Positions 19,372 to 25,363 of a stretch of DNA of 25,705 bases are shown here, one piece after another. Where the stretch lies: positions 1-25,705 of IMG/VR virus record IMGVR_UViG_3300032323_000882; one strand, written 5' to 3'. Under the pieces are notes generated by a model that was given only the letters and a program-made list of their open reading frames with translations, was not told the DNA's origin and ran no database searches. Position 1 is the stretch's first letter. Every line of letters begins with the position of its first letter. Position numbers and translations under genes: made by a program. Source of the stretch: a virus.

Positions 19372-19657
19372 TAGAAGCTGATCGTAATACCAAACCACCT
19401 AGTAGTATATACAAACCATATAGCTGATACCAAACCACTCTAAAAGGTTCAGGGATTTTGGACAAAGCCTTCTTAATGTCTTATTGGGGATATGTTTACT
19501 ATAATGGTTTGGGATTTGATGGTTTGGATATGATGGTTTGATACCCTCAAAACTTTCAGCGATTTTTTGCAGAGGGTTCTTAATAACTTTCTGGGGTTTT
19601 CCTATTGACTTTCTTAATAGAGTATGGTAAAATGCGAATGTGGTCGGGCACAGAAGA

Positions 19658-19679
19658 TCCCCCTTGTCAAGTAGGGGGA
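19658..19679 (-). terminator. GC hairpin after the last minus-strand operon
   Basis: On the minus strand TCCCCCT pairs with AGGGGGA around loop ACTTGACA, 16 bp after the stop codon at 19696. There is no U-run after the stem, so termination would be factor-aided or weak. Confidence 0.45.
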
Positions 19680-19695
19680 CCAACTATTTATTTAG

Positions 19696-19971
19696 CTACT
19701 TGTCTGCCTGACCTAAGACATCATCAATAGTCTCAAACCCTGTATCCTCAATACCCAAACCAGCCAATAGCAAATCAAAGGTTTCCTCAATAAACCTCTG
19801 TGCCATCTCTGTTGATTTGACTATGTCATTGGCAATAGCATAAGCAAGTGGTAAGCCTAAGTCATTGTATTCTGTGAAGTCTTGGAAGTCCTCATCACTA
19901 CGATAGTTGAGCCATAGTTCTGCTAGGATTCCACATTGATTAGAATAGTGGGTTGTGGCTGTGTCTGACAT
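19696..19971 (-). CDS. Hypothetical acidic protein, 91 aa
   Basis: The sequence NQCGILAELWLNYRSDEDFQ, FTEYNDLGLPLAYAIANDIV and TFDLLLAGLGI is helical and acidic and looks like a widespread actinophage family with no known function. GAGAAGGAGAACG precedes the ATG. It overlaps the upstream gene by 32 bp and is the last gene before the origin-like region. Confidence 0.75.
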   Translation of the reverse strand: MSDTATTHYSNQCGILAELWLNYRSDEDFQDFTEYNDLGLPLAYAIANDIVKSTEMAQRFIEETFDLLLAGLGIEDTGFETIDDVLGQADK

Positions 19972-20158
19972 TTTCGTTCTCCTTCTCGAACTCTGCTACT
20001 TCTACTATCTCTATGATTCTGTTGTATGAAACTCTTGGTGCTACCCTCGCCAAATACCTGCCTACTTCTTCTAGGTTTAGGTTGTAGTCATTTACTATGT
20101 CTGATAGTTTTATGGCTACCTTTTCCTCTTTGGTGATTGGTAATCGTCTGCTTCTCAT
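19940..20158 (-). CDS. Small putative DNA-binding protein, 72 aa
   Basis: A basic start (MRSRRLPITKEEKVAIKLSD) precedes a helical region (IVNDYNLNLEEVGRYLARVA, then SYNRIIEIVEVAEFEKE) that could form a helix-turn-helix, although no family is certain. AAAGAGGATAC lies before the ATG. Its position next to the candidate origin makes an origin- or promoter-binding role worth considering. Confidence 0.6.
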   Translation of the reverse strand: MRSRRLPITKEEKVAIKLSDIVNDYNLNLEEVGRYLARVAPRVSYNRIIEIVEVAEFEKENENVRHSHNPLF

Positions 20159-20185
20159 CTGTATCCTCTTTAGTTATAGATTCCT

Positions 20186-20214
20186 ATTGTATCAAAAGTT
20201 AGGGGAAAGCACAA
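20186..20214 (-). promoter_or_regulatory. Promoter for the 72-aa gene
   Basis: Minus-strand TTGTGC (20209-20214), 17 bp, TACAAT (20186-20191). The -35 lies in the right side of a strong hairpin. The sequence just after the -10 (AGGAATCTATAACTAA) resembles that after the next promoter upstream. Confidence 0.55.
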
Positions 20215-20328
20215 GCAAGAAAGGTATAACAACCTGTGCCTTCCCCTGTTGTGAAGCAGGCAACCCCTTACCTCTTCACGTGTTGGTAGGGAGTATTCTC
20301 TACCCACCAAATCTAGCTATAGGGTTCC
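20201..20328 (-). ncRNA. Candidate structured small RNA
   Basis: Between the promoter at 20335-20363 and the next gene there is no usable ORF but three strong hairpins in the predicted transcript. Hairpin 1 is at 20285-20308. Hairpin 2 at 20251-20279 has about 12 pairs (GTGAAG...CTTCAC plus AGGTAA...TTGCCT) with a GGGG loop. Hairpin 3 at 20201-20247 has a 13-bp stem (AGGGGAA..GCACA type) with one mismatch, followed by AACTTTTG. No tRNA T-loop or known riboswitch is recognised. It might instead be a long structured leader of the following gene. Confidence 0.5.
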
Positions 20329-20334
20329 TATTCA

Positions 20335-20363
20335 ATTGTACAGGCACCCACTGACATTGTCAA
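20335..20363 (-). promoter_or_regulatory. Promoter with operator-like palindrome, upstream of structured RNA
   Basis: Minus-strand TTGACA (20358-20363), 17 bp, TACAAT (20335-20340). TGACATTGTCA at 20352-20362 is a palindrome over the -35, shared with promoters at 23857 and 25273. Confidence 0.75.
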
Positions 20364-20366
20364 GCA

Positions 20367-20717
20367 TCAAAATAGAACTTCCTCCTTGTACTTAGGAAGA
20401 CATTCGAAGATGTACTTCAGCCTGTCTGATATTGAGTCCCACTTCTCAAATACAAATCCCTCTAGGCCATACCATAGGTCAGGCTCATGGTTTTGAAAGT
20501 ATGGGTCATTCTCGATCAATGCCGTCGCCTCTTCAGCTGTTAACTCAATAGGCTCACCAAGCTCTTCAGTTGTCTGTCCAGTGTACTCATAGATGTGGAT
20601 ATACCAGGGGCCCATGTGCTCCCACTCACCATCTCCATTGAGTAACTCACGCTTAAAGATGTTTAGGTCGTATACGTATGGCGTCAGGTCCTTAGCTTTG
20701 TTTCTACTCTCCAACAT
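20367..20717 (-). CDS. Hypothetical acidic protein, 116 aa
   Basis: Acidic and aromatic-rich (DGEWEHMGPWYIHIYEYTG, ELTAEEATALIENDPYF, DLWYGLEGFVFEKWDSISD). No family is recognised. It overlaps the upstream gene by 14 bp, so both are co-translated. Confidence 0.65.
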   Translation of the reverse strand: MLESRNKAKDLTPYVYDLNIFKRELLNGDGEWEHMGPWYIHIYEYTGQTTEELGEPIELTAEEATALIENDPYFQNHEPDLWYGLEGFVFEKWDSISDRLKYIFECLPKYKEEVLF

Positions 20718-21105
20718 ACTTAGTCACCAACCCATACCCTTCGCATTCTGGACAGTCAGCTCTACCCATCTCTCCATCTTCATAACCATCTTCGTTATAG
20801 CATTCACACTCTGTCTCTACTGAGATTAGTGCATACTCATCCTCATCTTCCCAAGGTATCTCAGTGATGTAGTAATGCAACCTATTCACATAAGCAACTC
20901 CAGCAACAATCAGGTCAGACATATCTCCCTGAATGTTAGTCCAAACATACCTAGGGTCTTGAGCTTTTACAAACTCCCACTCCTCACCATAGGTCTCAAA
21001 GATAATCTCTTCGTGCTGTGGGTCTCTGAACTTGTTCTTGATAGGCTTGAACTTGGCTTCCCATTCGTCCCAGCCTTGATACTCTATAATTGGTTTGATT
21101 GCCAT
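20704..21105 (-). CDS. Hypothetical protein with Cys-rich end, 133 aa
   Basis: The N-terminal part is acidic and aromatic (EYQGWDEWEAKFKPIKNKF, YVWTNIQGDMSDLIVAGVAY). The C-terminus has CECYNEDGYEDGEMG followed by CPECEGYG, a pair of Cys knuckles like half of a DnaJ zinc finger. The function is unknown. AGAGAGGAACCCC precedes the ATG. Confidence 0.65.
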   Translation of the reverse strand: MAIKPIIEYQGWDEWEAKFKPIKNKFRDPQHEEIIFETYGEEWEFVKAQDPRYVWTNIQGDMSDLIVAGVAYVNRLHYYITEIPWEDEDEYALISVETECECYNEDGYEDGEMGRADCPECEGYGLVTKYVGE

Positions 21106-21118
21106 TGGGGTTCCTCTC

Positions 21119-21655
21119 TTAGAAATGGAAGTCTACAGGTACAAGATACCAGTTTTTGTTGCCTTTGTCAATACTTGAGTACATATGTTCTGGATTAGTA
21201 CTATCGTGTTGACTGTCAAAGAAATAGGAATTGAAGTCCCACTTACCCTGAATCATATCAATCATCTTAGCTAATGGATATAGCTCCATGTCATACTGCA
21301 TATTGCCAGCATAGCTATCTAACTTAGCATTCAGGTCAATCTCTTTGCTGTCAAACATTTTGCGGTATCCACTGAACTCTTCCTTACGATTAGTAATCAT
21401 ACTATCAATCATAGCCCTATACTCAGCAGGAGCTTCGTCATAGGAGATAATCATATTAGTAGATGATTCGTATTGGTTGTCAGGGTCAACGTTCCACCTG
21501 CCACCACCCATTACAAACCAATCATACCAAGATAGATATTGCTCTTCGCCACCCATTTCATCTTGTAGCCTTTGTTCAACAAGGTGCAATGCTTCTTGCT
21601 TAGGGTCGTCTAGTTGGTTTTCTACTTGTACAGCTATGTATTGCAATACGTGCAT
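21119..21655 (-). CDS. Conserved-looking actinophage protein, 178 aa
   Basis: The sequence YLSWYDWFVMGGGRWN in the middle and KNWYLVPVDFHF at the very end are distinctive of a phage protein family I know only as hypothetical. The rest is helical and acidic. Leader sequence before the ATG matches the leader of the next upstream gene (AACCCTA, AGAAAGA, ACCCC). Confidence 0.7.
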   Translation of the reverse strand: MHVLQYIAVQVENQLDDPKQEALHLVEQRLQDEMGGEEQYLSWYDWFVMGGGRWNVDPDNQYESSTNMIISYDEAPAEYRAMIDSMITNRKEEFSGYRKMFDSKEIDLNAKLDSYAGNMQYDMELYPLAKMIDMIQGKWDFNSYFFDSQHDSTNPEHMYSSIDKGNKNWYLVPVDFHF

Positions 21656-21683
21656 GGGGTATCTTTCTACTAGGGTTGATTAC

Positions 21684-21712
21684 AGTATGACAGCTAGTTA
21701 GGCGTTTGTCAA
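21684..21712 (-). promoter_or_regulatory. Promoter for the 178-aa gene
   Basis: Minus-strand TTGACA (21707-21712), 17 bp, CATACT (21684-21689). It overlaps the 3' end of the upstream gene. Confidence 0.65.
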
Positions 21713-22201
21713 GTCCTTTTGAAAACTTTCCAAATACTTTTCGTCTGATGGCAGCGAATCAAGATCGAACCTAATAACCTTACCATCATAGGTAGTAATG
21801 AAATCATTAGTGCTAAAGTCTACCTCATAGATACCCTCGCAGAATAGGGTGTCATTAGCGAACTCTGTGTTATCAATCATCTTGATAGTCTTAGTACTGT
21901 TAGCAACTATGTCTAGGATACCAATGCCAGTATCTCTGTGTAGGCCAGGGTATGCGTTTAGGAAATCCTTGTTCTCCCAATCAGTAGACTCATACTGTTT
22001 ATAGAGAGTGTCGCATTCTTCATCCGTAATGAATTCTACATTTTCTAGCTTAGACCATAGATTATCTTTGTTAGTCTTATCTCTTAGGAATGCTAGAGCT
22101 TGGATACCTGAATAGCTTGGATAGCCATCCCATTGTCCATATAGAGCAATCCTGGTTGTTCCTGCTTTGTCTTTTACTATTGTTAGATTTCTAGTTCCCA
22201 T
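21698..22201 (-). CDS. Conserved-looking phage protein (MGTRNLT family), 167 aa
   Basis: The start MGTRNLTIVKDKAGTTRIAL followed by YGQWDGYPSYSGIQALAFL is typical of a phage and bacterial family of unknown function that begins MGTRNLT and has YGQWDGYP. The C-terminal half has EVDFSTNDFITTYDGKVIRF. AGAAAGAGACCCC precedes the ATG. Confidence 0.75.
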   Translation of the reverse strand: MGTRNLTIVKDKAGTTRIALYGQWDGYPSYSGIQALAFLRDKTNKDNLWSKLENVEFITDEECDTLYKQYESTDWENKDFLNAYPGLHRDTGIGILDIVANSTKTIKMIDNTEFANDTLFCEGIYEVDFSTNDFITTYDGKVIRFDLDSLPSDEKYLESFQKDLTNA

Positions 22202-22230
22202 TGGGGTCTCTTTCTGTTAGGGTTGATTAT

Positions 22231-22259
22231 ATTTTATAATAGTTCTGGGGTTTTGTCAA
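22231..22259 (-). promoter_or_regulatory. Promoter for the MGTRNLT-type gene
   Basis: Minus-strand TTGACA (22254-22259), 17 bp, TAAAAT (22231-22236). The spacer holds AAACCCCAGAA, a motif repeated in other right-arm promoters. Confidence 0.7.
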
Positions 22260-22267
22260 GAAGGTTC

Positions 22268-22372
22268 TTAAACTTTTTTTCCACGGTATAGATCTACACC
22301 AAGACCTTTATTGATCTTCTTACCACACCATGTACAAGCTCCATAGCTATAGTAATGCATATGCTTGGCCAT
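22268..22372 (-). CDS. Mini zinc-knuckle protein, 34 aa
   Basis: ATG at 22372 overlaps the preceding stop (TAATG), with TTAGGAG upstream. The peptide has YYSYGACTWCGKKINKGLG with one CxxC pair. It is too short for a full domain alone; it may dimerise around zinc. Support is coupling, a good ribosome site and a clean stop. Confidence 0.5.
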   Translation of the reverse strand: MAKHMHYYSYGACTWCGKKINKGLGVDLYRGKKV

Positions 22373-22461
22373 TAGTCTCCTAAGTTTACTAAGTGTGCAC
22401 GAACATCCTCAAGGTTGCTAATAGCTTCTTCTACTAGCACTATCATATCTTCATTACTCAT
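22372..22461 (-). CDS. Mini protein, 29 aa
   Basis: ATG at 22461 overlaps the end of the upstream gene (GATGAGTAATGA). The peptide MSNEDMIVLVEEAISNLEDV continues with RAHLVNLGD and is a single acidic amphipathic helix. Function unknown. Calls this short rest on coupling only. Confidence 0.45.
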   Translation of the reverse strand: MSNEDMIVLVEEAISNLEDVRAHLVNLGD

Positions 22462-22633
22462 CTGATTCTCCTACCCATGTCTCTCCAGTGTAGTTGTATG
22501 AGTTTACGTCATAGGCGTATTCCCATGCTGATTCATCATCTTCGACAAGCTCTAAGGCTTCCTCTTCTGATTCAGCTTCAACTGTAATCTCTTCCCAGTT
22601 GGTGTATTCTCTTTGTACTTTGAATGTAGGCAT
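22454..22633 (-). CDS. Small acidic protein, 59 aa
   Basis: MPTFKVQREYTNWEEITVEA and ESEEEALELVEDDESAWEYA have the build of small phage proteins with a beta strand pair and a helix (also seen in the gene at 24227: FDGEIEAESMHEAEQLA). The function is unknown. TATAGGAGATAA precedes the ATG. It opens a three-gene operon of tiny overlapping genes. Confidence 0.65.
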   Translation of the reverse strand: MPTFKVQREYTNWEEITVEAESEEEALELVEDDESAWEYAYDVNSYNYTGETWVGESDE

Positions 22634-22667
22634 TTATCTCCTATAGGGTTTAGGGTTTGATACATCT

Positions 22668-22696
22668 ATTGTCTCACTTTTCGGGGAATTTGTCAA
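22668..22696 (-). promoter_or_regulatory. Promoter of the mini-gene operon
   Basis: Minus-strand TTGACA (22691-22696), 17 bp, GACAAT (22668-22673). The spacer is filled by AATTCCCCGAAAAG, the motif repeated in this arm. The leader of about 30 nt contains AAACCCTAAACCC. Confidence 0.7.
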
Positions 22697-22760
22697 GGCC
22701 TTCGTAATTGTTTTCTTAATGATCTTAATATAAATAACTATATAAGTAAGATGGCCGACC

Positions 22761-22799
22761 ACACTCTACCCCCAGCTGTCAAGCCAGGGGCAGGTGTGT
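22761..22799 (-). terminator. Hairpin after the DUF932 gene
   Basis: On the minus strand CCCCTGGC pairs with GCTGGGGG using two G-U wobbles around loop TTGACA, and CACAC/GTGTG extends it outside. The wobbles mean it forms well only in minus-strand RNA. A U-run is missing. Confidence 0.5.
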
Positions 22800-22805
22800 T
22801 GGTTG

Positions 22806-23819
22806 TTAGGCTTTGACTAACTCCCTAACCGCTTTGAAGATACGATTCTTCTCTGCGTTGGTCATTGGGTCAAACCCAGAAGCAGAAGCCAAGATGGATT
22901 CGTTGTTGCCCTTACGACCTGAACGATACCAGTCTAGTCTCTCTGTCATAGCGTTAGCAACACCCCAAGCAGTGCCTGTGATTGTGTTGTTGTAGTCTCC
23001 AACATAGATTTCGTTGATGAGGTCAATCTTGGCATTGTGCTTAGTGATAGACGCTTTTTGTTTCTCGTCCTTTGGTGCTGGATAAAGCGAAGCAACAATC
23101 TTATCAAACTGTGCTTTGCTAACCTCTGTCTGAATCATCTCGTTAGCCATCTTGTCGAACTCGTCCATGTAAAGGTTGGTAAGACCAAGAGCCTCACGAG
23201 CAACAGCAATCTTGCCAGAAGCGGTCTGTGTGTGGCGAATCTTGAAAGACTGCTTGACACCTCTGCCACGATTACCAAGAGCAAGGTTTAGAGTGTTAGC
23301 ACATACAACACGAACAGGAGTGATAGAAGCCTGAATCGCAATTGAACCATCATGGCTAGTGTTGATTAGAAGATAGGTGTTTACCTTATCTGCCACTCCG
23401 TCTTTGTCAAGAACTGTCTCACGCTCAAGAGCAAGAGAACCAAATACAACACGTCCAGACTTGATAGAGCCAGCAGTCTCCCAACGTCCGCCATTGTCAA
23501 GAAGCAGGTCTCCAAAGTCAAACAGTTCCTCATTTTGTAGTGGAACATAACGCTCACCAACAACACCAAGAACATCATTCTGCTCCTTGTTGAATGGGTT
23601 AGTCCTAGTCACGAATGAATAGTTTTTGTCTGACTCAAAGCCATCAGGGATTGCTACATCTTCAAGACGAACATTCCAGTTGTCAAGATGTGCTAGTTCT
23701 AACATCTTCTTAGTTGAGACCTCGTCCTGAAATACAGTGCCAAGGCCATGCCAAGCAGGCTCTCGCAAAGAAGCGAAAGCAGTCTGGCCTGTTTCTGATT
23801 GCTCTAGTAGGTGTGCCAT
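22806..23819 (-). CDS. DUF932 phage/plasmid-like protein, 337 aa
   Basis: I start at the ATG at 23819, after AAGAAAGGCAAC, rather than further upstream inside the promoter. REPAWHGLGTVF at residues 18-29, the VVGERYVPLQNEELFDFGD segment, and HDGSIAIQASITPVRVVCANTL are the standard features of the DUF932 (TIGR03299) family, and the length is normal. Family members are common in phages and plasmids, but the activity is unknown. It has its own promoter and is expressed as a single gene. Confidence 0.9.
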   Translation of the reverse strand: MAHLLEQSETGQTAFASLREPAWHGLGTVFQDEVSTKKMLELAHLDNWNVRLEDVAIPDGFESDKNYSFVTRTNPFNKEQNDVLGVVGERYVPLQNEELFDFGDLLLDNGGRWETAGSIKSGRVVFGSLALERETVLDKDGVADKVNTYLLINTSHDGSIAIQASITPVRVVCANTLNLALGNRGRGVKQSFKIRHTQTASGKIAVAREALGLTNLYMDEFDKMANEMIQTEVSKAQFDKIVASLYPAPKDEKQKASITKHNAKIDLINEIYVGDYNNTITGTAWGVANAMTERLDWYRSGRKGNNESILASASGFDPMTNAEKNRIFKAVRELVKA

Positions 23820-23856
23820 GTGTTGCCTTTCTTTTGTGGGTTTATTTGATAAGACA

Positions 23857-23885
23857 ATTATAGGGCTAACCTCTGACATTGTCAA
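23857..23885 (-). promoter_or_regulatory. Consensus promoter with operator-like palindrome (DUF932)
   Basis: Minus-strand TTGACA (23880-23885), 17 bp, TATAAT (23857-23862). TGACATTGTCA at 23874-23884 is a palindrome over the -35. Two copies of TTGCCCCGAAAA lie just upstream. Confidence 0.85.
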
Positions 23886-23970
23886 GCATAATTAGATAAG
23901 TTTTCGGGGCAATTTTCGGGGCATTCTTAATTGCCTTCGTAAAGTTGACAATTAGATCAGGATCTGGTCG

Positions 23971-24068
23971 GCCCCAAAAGGGGGCAGTTTACTTAGACTT
24001 GCCCAGGTCGTTGACGGTCCCAAGAAAGGATATAACAGGAACCGTCTATCTTAGTAGCCCCTACTAAG
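23971..24068 (-). other. Structured intergenic segment with three hairpins
   Basis: CTTAGTAG-CCC-CTACTAAG (24050-24068) is a perfect 8-bp hairpin 1 bp past the stop at 24070 and may be the terminator of that operon. GACGGTCCC (24013-24021) pairs with GGAACCGTC (24038-24046), and GCCCC (23971-23975) with GGGGC (23981-23985). No coding frame is convincing. Confidence 0.45.
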
Positions 24069-24069
24069 T

Positions 24070-24240
24070 TTATTCATCCTGCGAATTCAAACTGGCCAAT
24101 AGTACTTGCAAGGCCATCTTTGCAGGCAGTGTATCTAGTGCTGGATTGTTTAGTGCCCCAGTAATTGTTTTTACGACGTGGTTATGCATATCTTGCATTC
24201 CCGCCTCATATCCAATCTGCTCCATCTCACTCATCGCCAT
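24070..24240 (-). CDS. Hypothetical protein, 56 aa
   Basis: I start at the ATG at 24240, which overlaps the end of the upstream gene (GATGGCGATGAGTGA); ATG at 24234 is equally possible. MAMSEMEQIGYEAGMQDMHN, then ALQVLLASLN, is helical without a known motif. It is the last gene of a six-gene overlapping operon. Confidence 0.6.
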   Translation of the reverse strand: MAMSEMEQIGYEAGMQDMHNHVVKTITGALNNPALDTLPAKMALQVLLASLNSQDE

Positions 24241-24421
24241 CTTCGTCCTCTTCCTCATCTTCAATCTCTTCAAGGTCTATGCTGTAGACGCCGTCATAAG
24301 TTATGTCGTTGTCCATGCTGTCTCCCCATGACTTGTAGGCCAACTGTTCAGCCTCGTGCATGGATTCTGCTTCAATCTCTCCATCGAAATCAATTCTCAT
24401 TTTTACGTAGTATCTAGGCAT
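24227..24421 (-). CDS. Small acidic protein, 64 aa
   Basis: MPRYYVKMRIDFDGEIEAES and MHEAEQLAYKSWGDSM suggest a strand-strand-helix unit related in style to the gene at 22454; the end is a run of Glu and Asp. Function unknown. GAAAGGATAAGC lies before the ATG, and it overlaps both neighbours. Confidence 0.65.
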   Translation of the reverse strand: MPRYYVKMRIDFDGEIEAESMHEAEQLAYKSWGDSMDNDITYDGVYSIDLEEIEDEEEDEDGDE

Positions 24422-24683
24422 TGCTTATCCTTTCTAGGGTGAACGGGTCTAATTGTTGGTCAAAGTATAGGTGAGAGCAGTCAACACAGAAACCAAATTC
24501 CTCGTGCCAGATGTCTTCCTCTACATTAGTTCCGCATTCCCAGAATCTATTGCAAGGCAAGAAACCATTCGATTCGTATTCTTGTTCGCCTTCACAAATT
24601 CTGCAAAAGGGGGTGCAGTCAAAGCTACCATTATGGTTGGGGCATTCTTTCATAGTCTCTACTATAACACTACCCTCTGACAT
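24414..24683 (-). CDS. Cys-rich putative zinc-binding protein, 89 aa
   Basis: I start at ATG 24683, one base after the TAA of the upstream gene. Eight cysteines (KECPNHNGSFDC, TPFCRICEGE, LPCNRFWECG, GFCVDCS) can hold two or more zinc ions. The overall build is like a small zinc-finger domain with CxxC pairs. The function is unknown. Confidence 0.65.
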   Translation of the reverse strand: MSEGSVIVETMKECPNHNGSFDCTPFCRICEGEQEYESNGFLPCNRFWECGTNVEEDIWHEEFGFCVDCSHLYFDQQLDPFTLERISNA

Positions 24684-24684
24684 T

Positions 24685-24873
24685 TTAGCAACTCCCATCA
24701 TTAGGTATCTTGTCTTCTGGTACGCCCATCATTCTTAGGATAGACTGACTTCTTTCGATAATGCCCTGAAGATAATCGCCAAAGGCATCGTTTATGTCTA
24801 GGGCTTCTCGCTGCGGTATCAACTCTTCAACGTCATCAATAAGATAACTAACTATCTCATCATTCGTCTTCAT
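24685..24873 (-). CDS. Hypothetical acidic protein, 62 aa
   Basis: The start at 24873 (MKTNDEIVSYLIDDVEELI) follows GGGGCACC; an ATG at 24885 would add four residues. It is helical with a LQGIIERSQSILRMMGVP segment. No family is recognised. It overlaps the upstream gene by 14 bp. Confidence 0.6.
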   Translation of the reverse strand: MKTNDEIVSYLIDDVEELIPQREALDINDAFGDYLQGIIERSQSILRMMGVPEDKIPNDGSC

Positions 24874-25048
24874 AAGGTGCCCCATTCAATAGGACGTAAG
24901 CAAACTCTAGTGCTTCAAGGCTACCCTCACAATAAGAGCGTTCCATTGATAGCAGTGCGTCATAGTCACTATCTTCCTCAGTACGCTTTGCCTCATCAAG
25001 AGCAATACGTGCTAAGTTGATTTGGTGTCTTAGGGGTTCAAGGTTCAT
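24860..25048 (-). CDS. Hypothetical helical protein, 62 aa
   Basis: The start at 25048 overlaps the previous stop (TAATG) after GGGAAG. MNLEPLRHQINLARIALDEA and SYCEGSLEALEFAYVLL form two long helices. The function is unknown. Confidence 0.6.
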   Translation of the reverse strand: MNLEPLRHQINLARIALDEAKRTEEDSDYDALLSMERSYCEGSLEALEFAYVLLNGAPYEDE

Positions 25049-25245
25049 TAGTCTTCCCACTCTGATAGGTCTGCTTGTCCATCAAGTATAGCCTGAGCAT
25101 ACGACATTTTGTCATAGTCTGGAAGTGTTTCTAAAACACCCCACTGGTCCTCGTTCAAGGCGTCGTAGGGAAAAGTAATTAGGTAGCCTGTTCCATAGTT
25201 TCCATCTTCTGAAACATAACTTGTTTGTTCTAATACATAGGGCAT
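25048..25245 (-). CDS. Hypothetical protein, 65 aa
   Basis: First gene of the operon, after AAGAAAGGAAATAC. MPYVLEQTSYVSEDGNYGTG then YLITFPYDALNEDQWGVLE suggests a small mixed fold. The function is unknown. Confidence 0.65.
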   Translation of the reverse strand: MPYVLEQTSYVSEDGNYGTGYLITFPYDALNEDQWGVLETLPDYDKMSYAQAILDGQADLSEWED

Positions 25246-25272
25246 TGTATTTCCTTTCTTTGGGGTAGTACC

Positions 25273-25301
25273 ATTATCCCACTAACCACTGACATTATCA
25301 A
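25273..25301 (-). promoter_or_regulatory. Promoter of the six-gene operon with operator-like site
   Basis: Minus-strand TTGATA (25296-25301), 17 bp, GATAAT (25273-25278). TGACATTATCA at 25290-25300 is the same palindrome as at the DUF932 promoter with one change. Confidence 0.7.
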
Positions 25302-25363
25302 GAACATTCTGGGGCGTTTCTTAATTAGTTCTTAAACTGTTATCAATCTGTTATTTTGGTCGG

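Larger units (their letters stand above)
18834..19540. repeat. CAAACCA iterons, at least 13 copies in both orientations
   Basis: CAAACCA starts at 18834, 19137, 19162, 19170, 19224, 19391, 19412 and 19431; the complement TGGTTTG starts at 18918, 19275, 19505, 19520 and 19534. Several carry the longer form TACCAAACCAC. Degenerate copies (TGGTTTT) are also present. Orientation changes from mainly forward in the left part to only reverse after 19500. Confidence 0.8.
18757..19695. other. Non-coding region, candidate replication origin
   Basis: This 939-bp stretch has no credible gene. It contains, from left to right, a promoter, four DnaA-box-like 9-mers in tandem (18935-18987), a pair of AAGTGGATG repeats 10 bp apart (19024, 19034), an AT-rich section with a 16-bp repeat, a three-arm hairpin structure (19321-19371), and CAAACCA iterons throughout, ending in a GC hairpin at 19658-19679. 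Iterons, DnaA boxes and AT-rich DNA together are the classic build of a theta-type origin. That this is the active origin is inference. Confidence 0.65.

Noticed and set aside
18834-19540. CRISPR array
   Set aside because: The repeats are only 7-10 bp, in both orientations, with irregular spacing and no cas genes; they fit iterons.
19399-19683. A 94-codon minus-strand frame in the origin-like region
   Set aside because: It runs through the CAAACCA iterons and the GC hairpin, has no ribosome site or promoter fit, and its translation (many Pro, Lys, Tyr) looks like translated repeats.
18757-19695. Phage attachment site (attP)
   Set aside because: No integrase or excisionase gene is present and no tRNA-like core sequence is seen.
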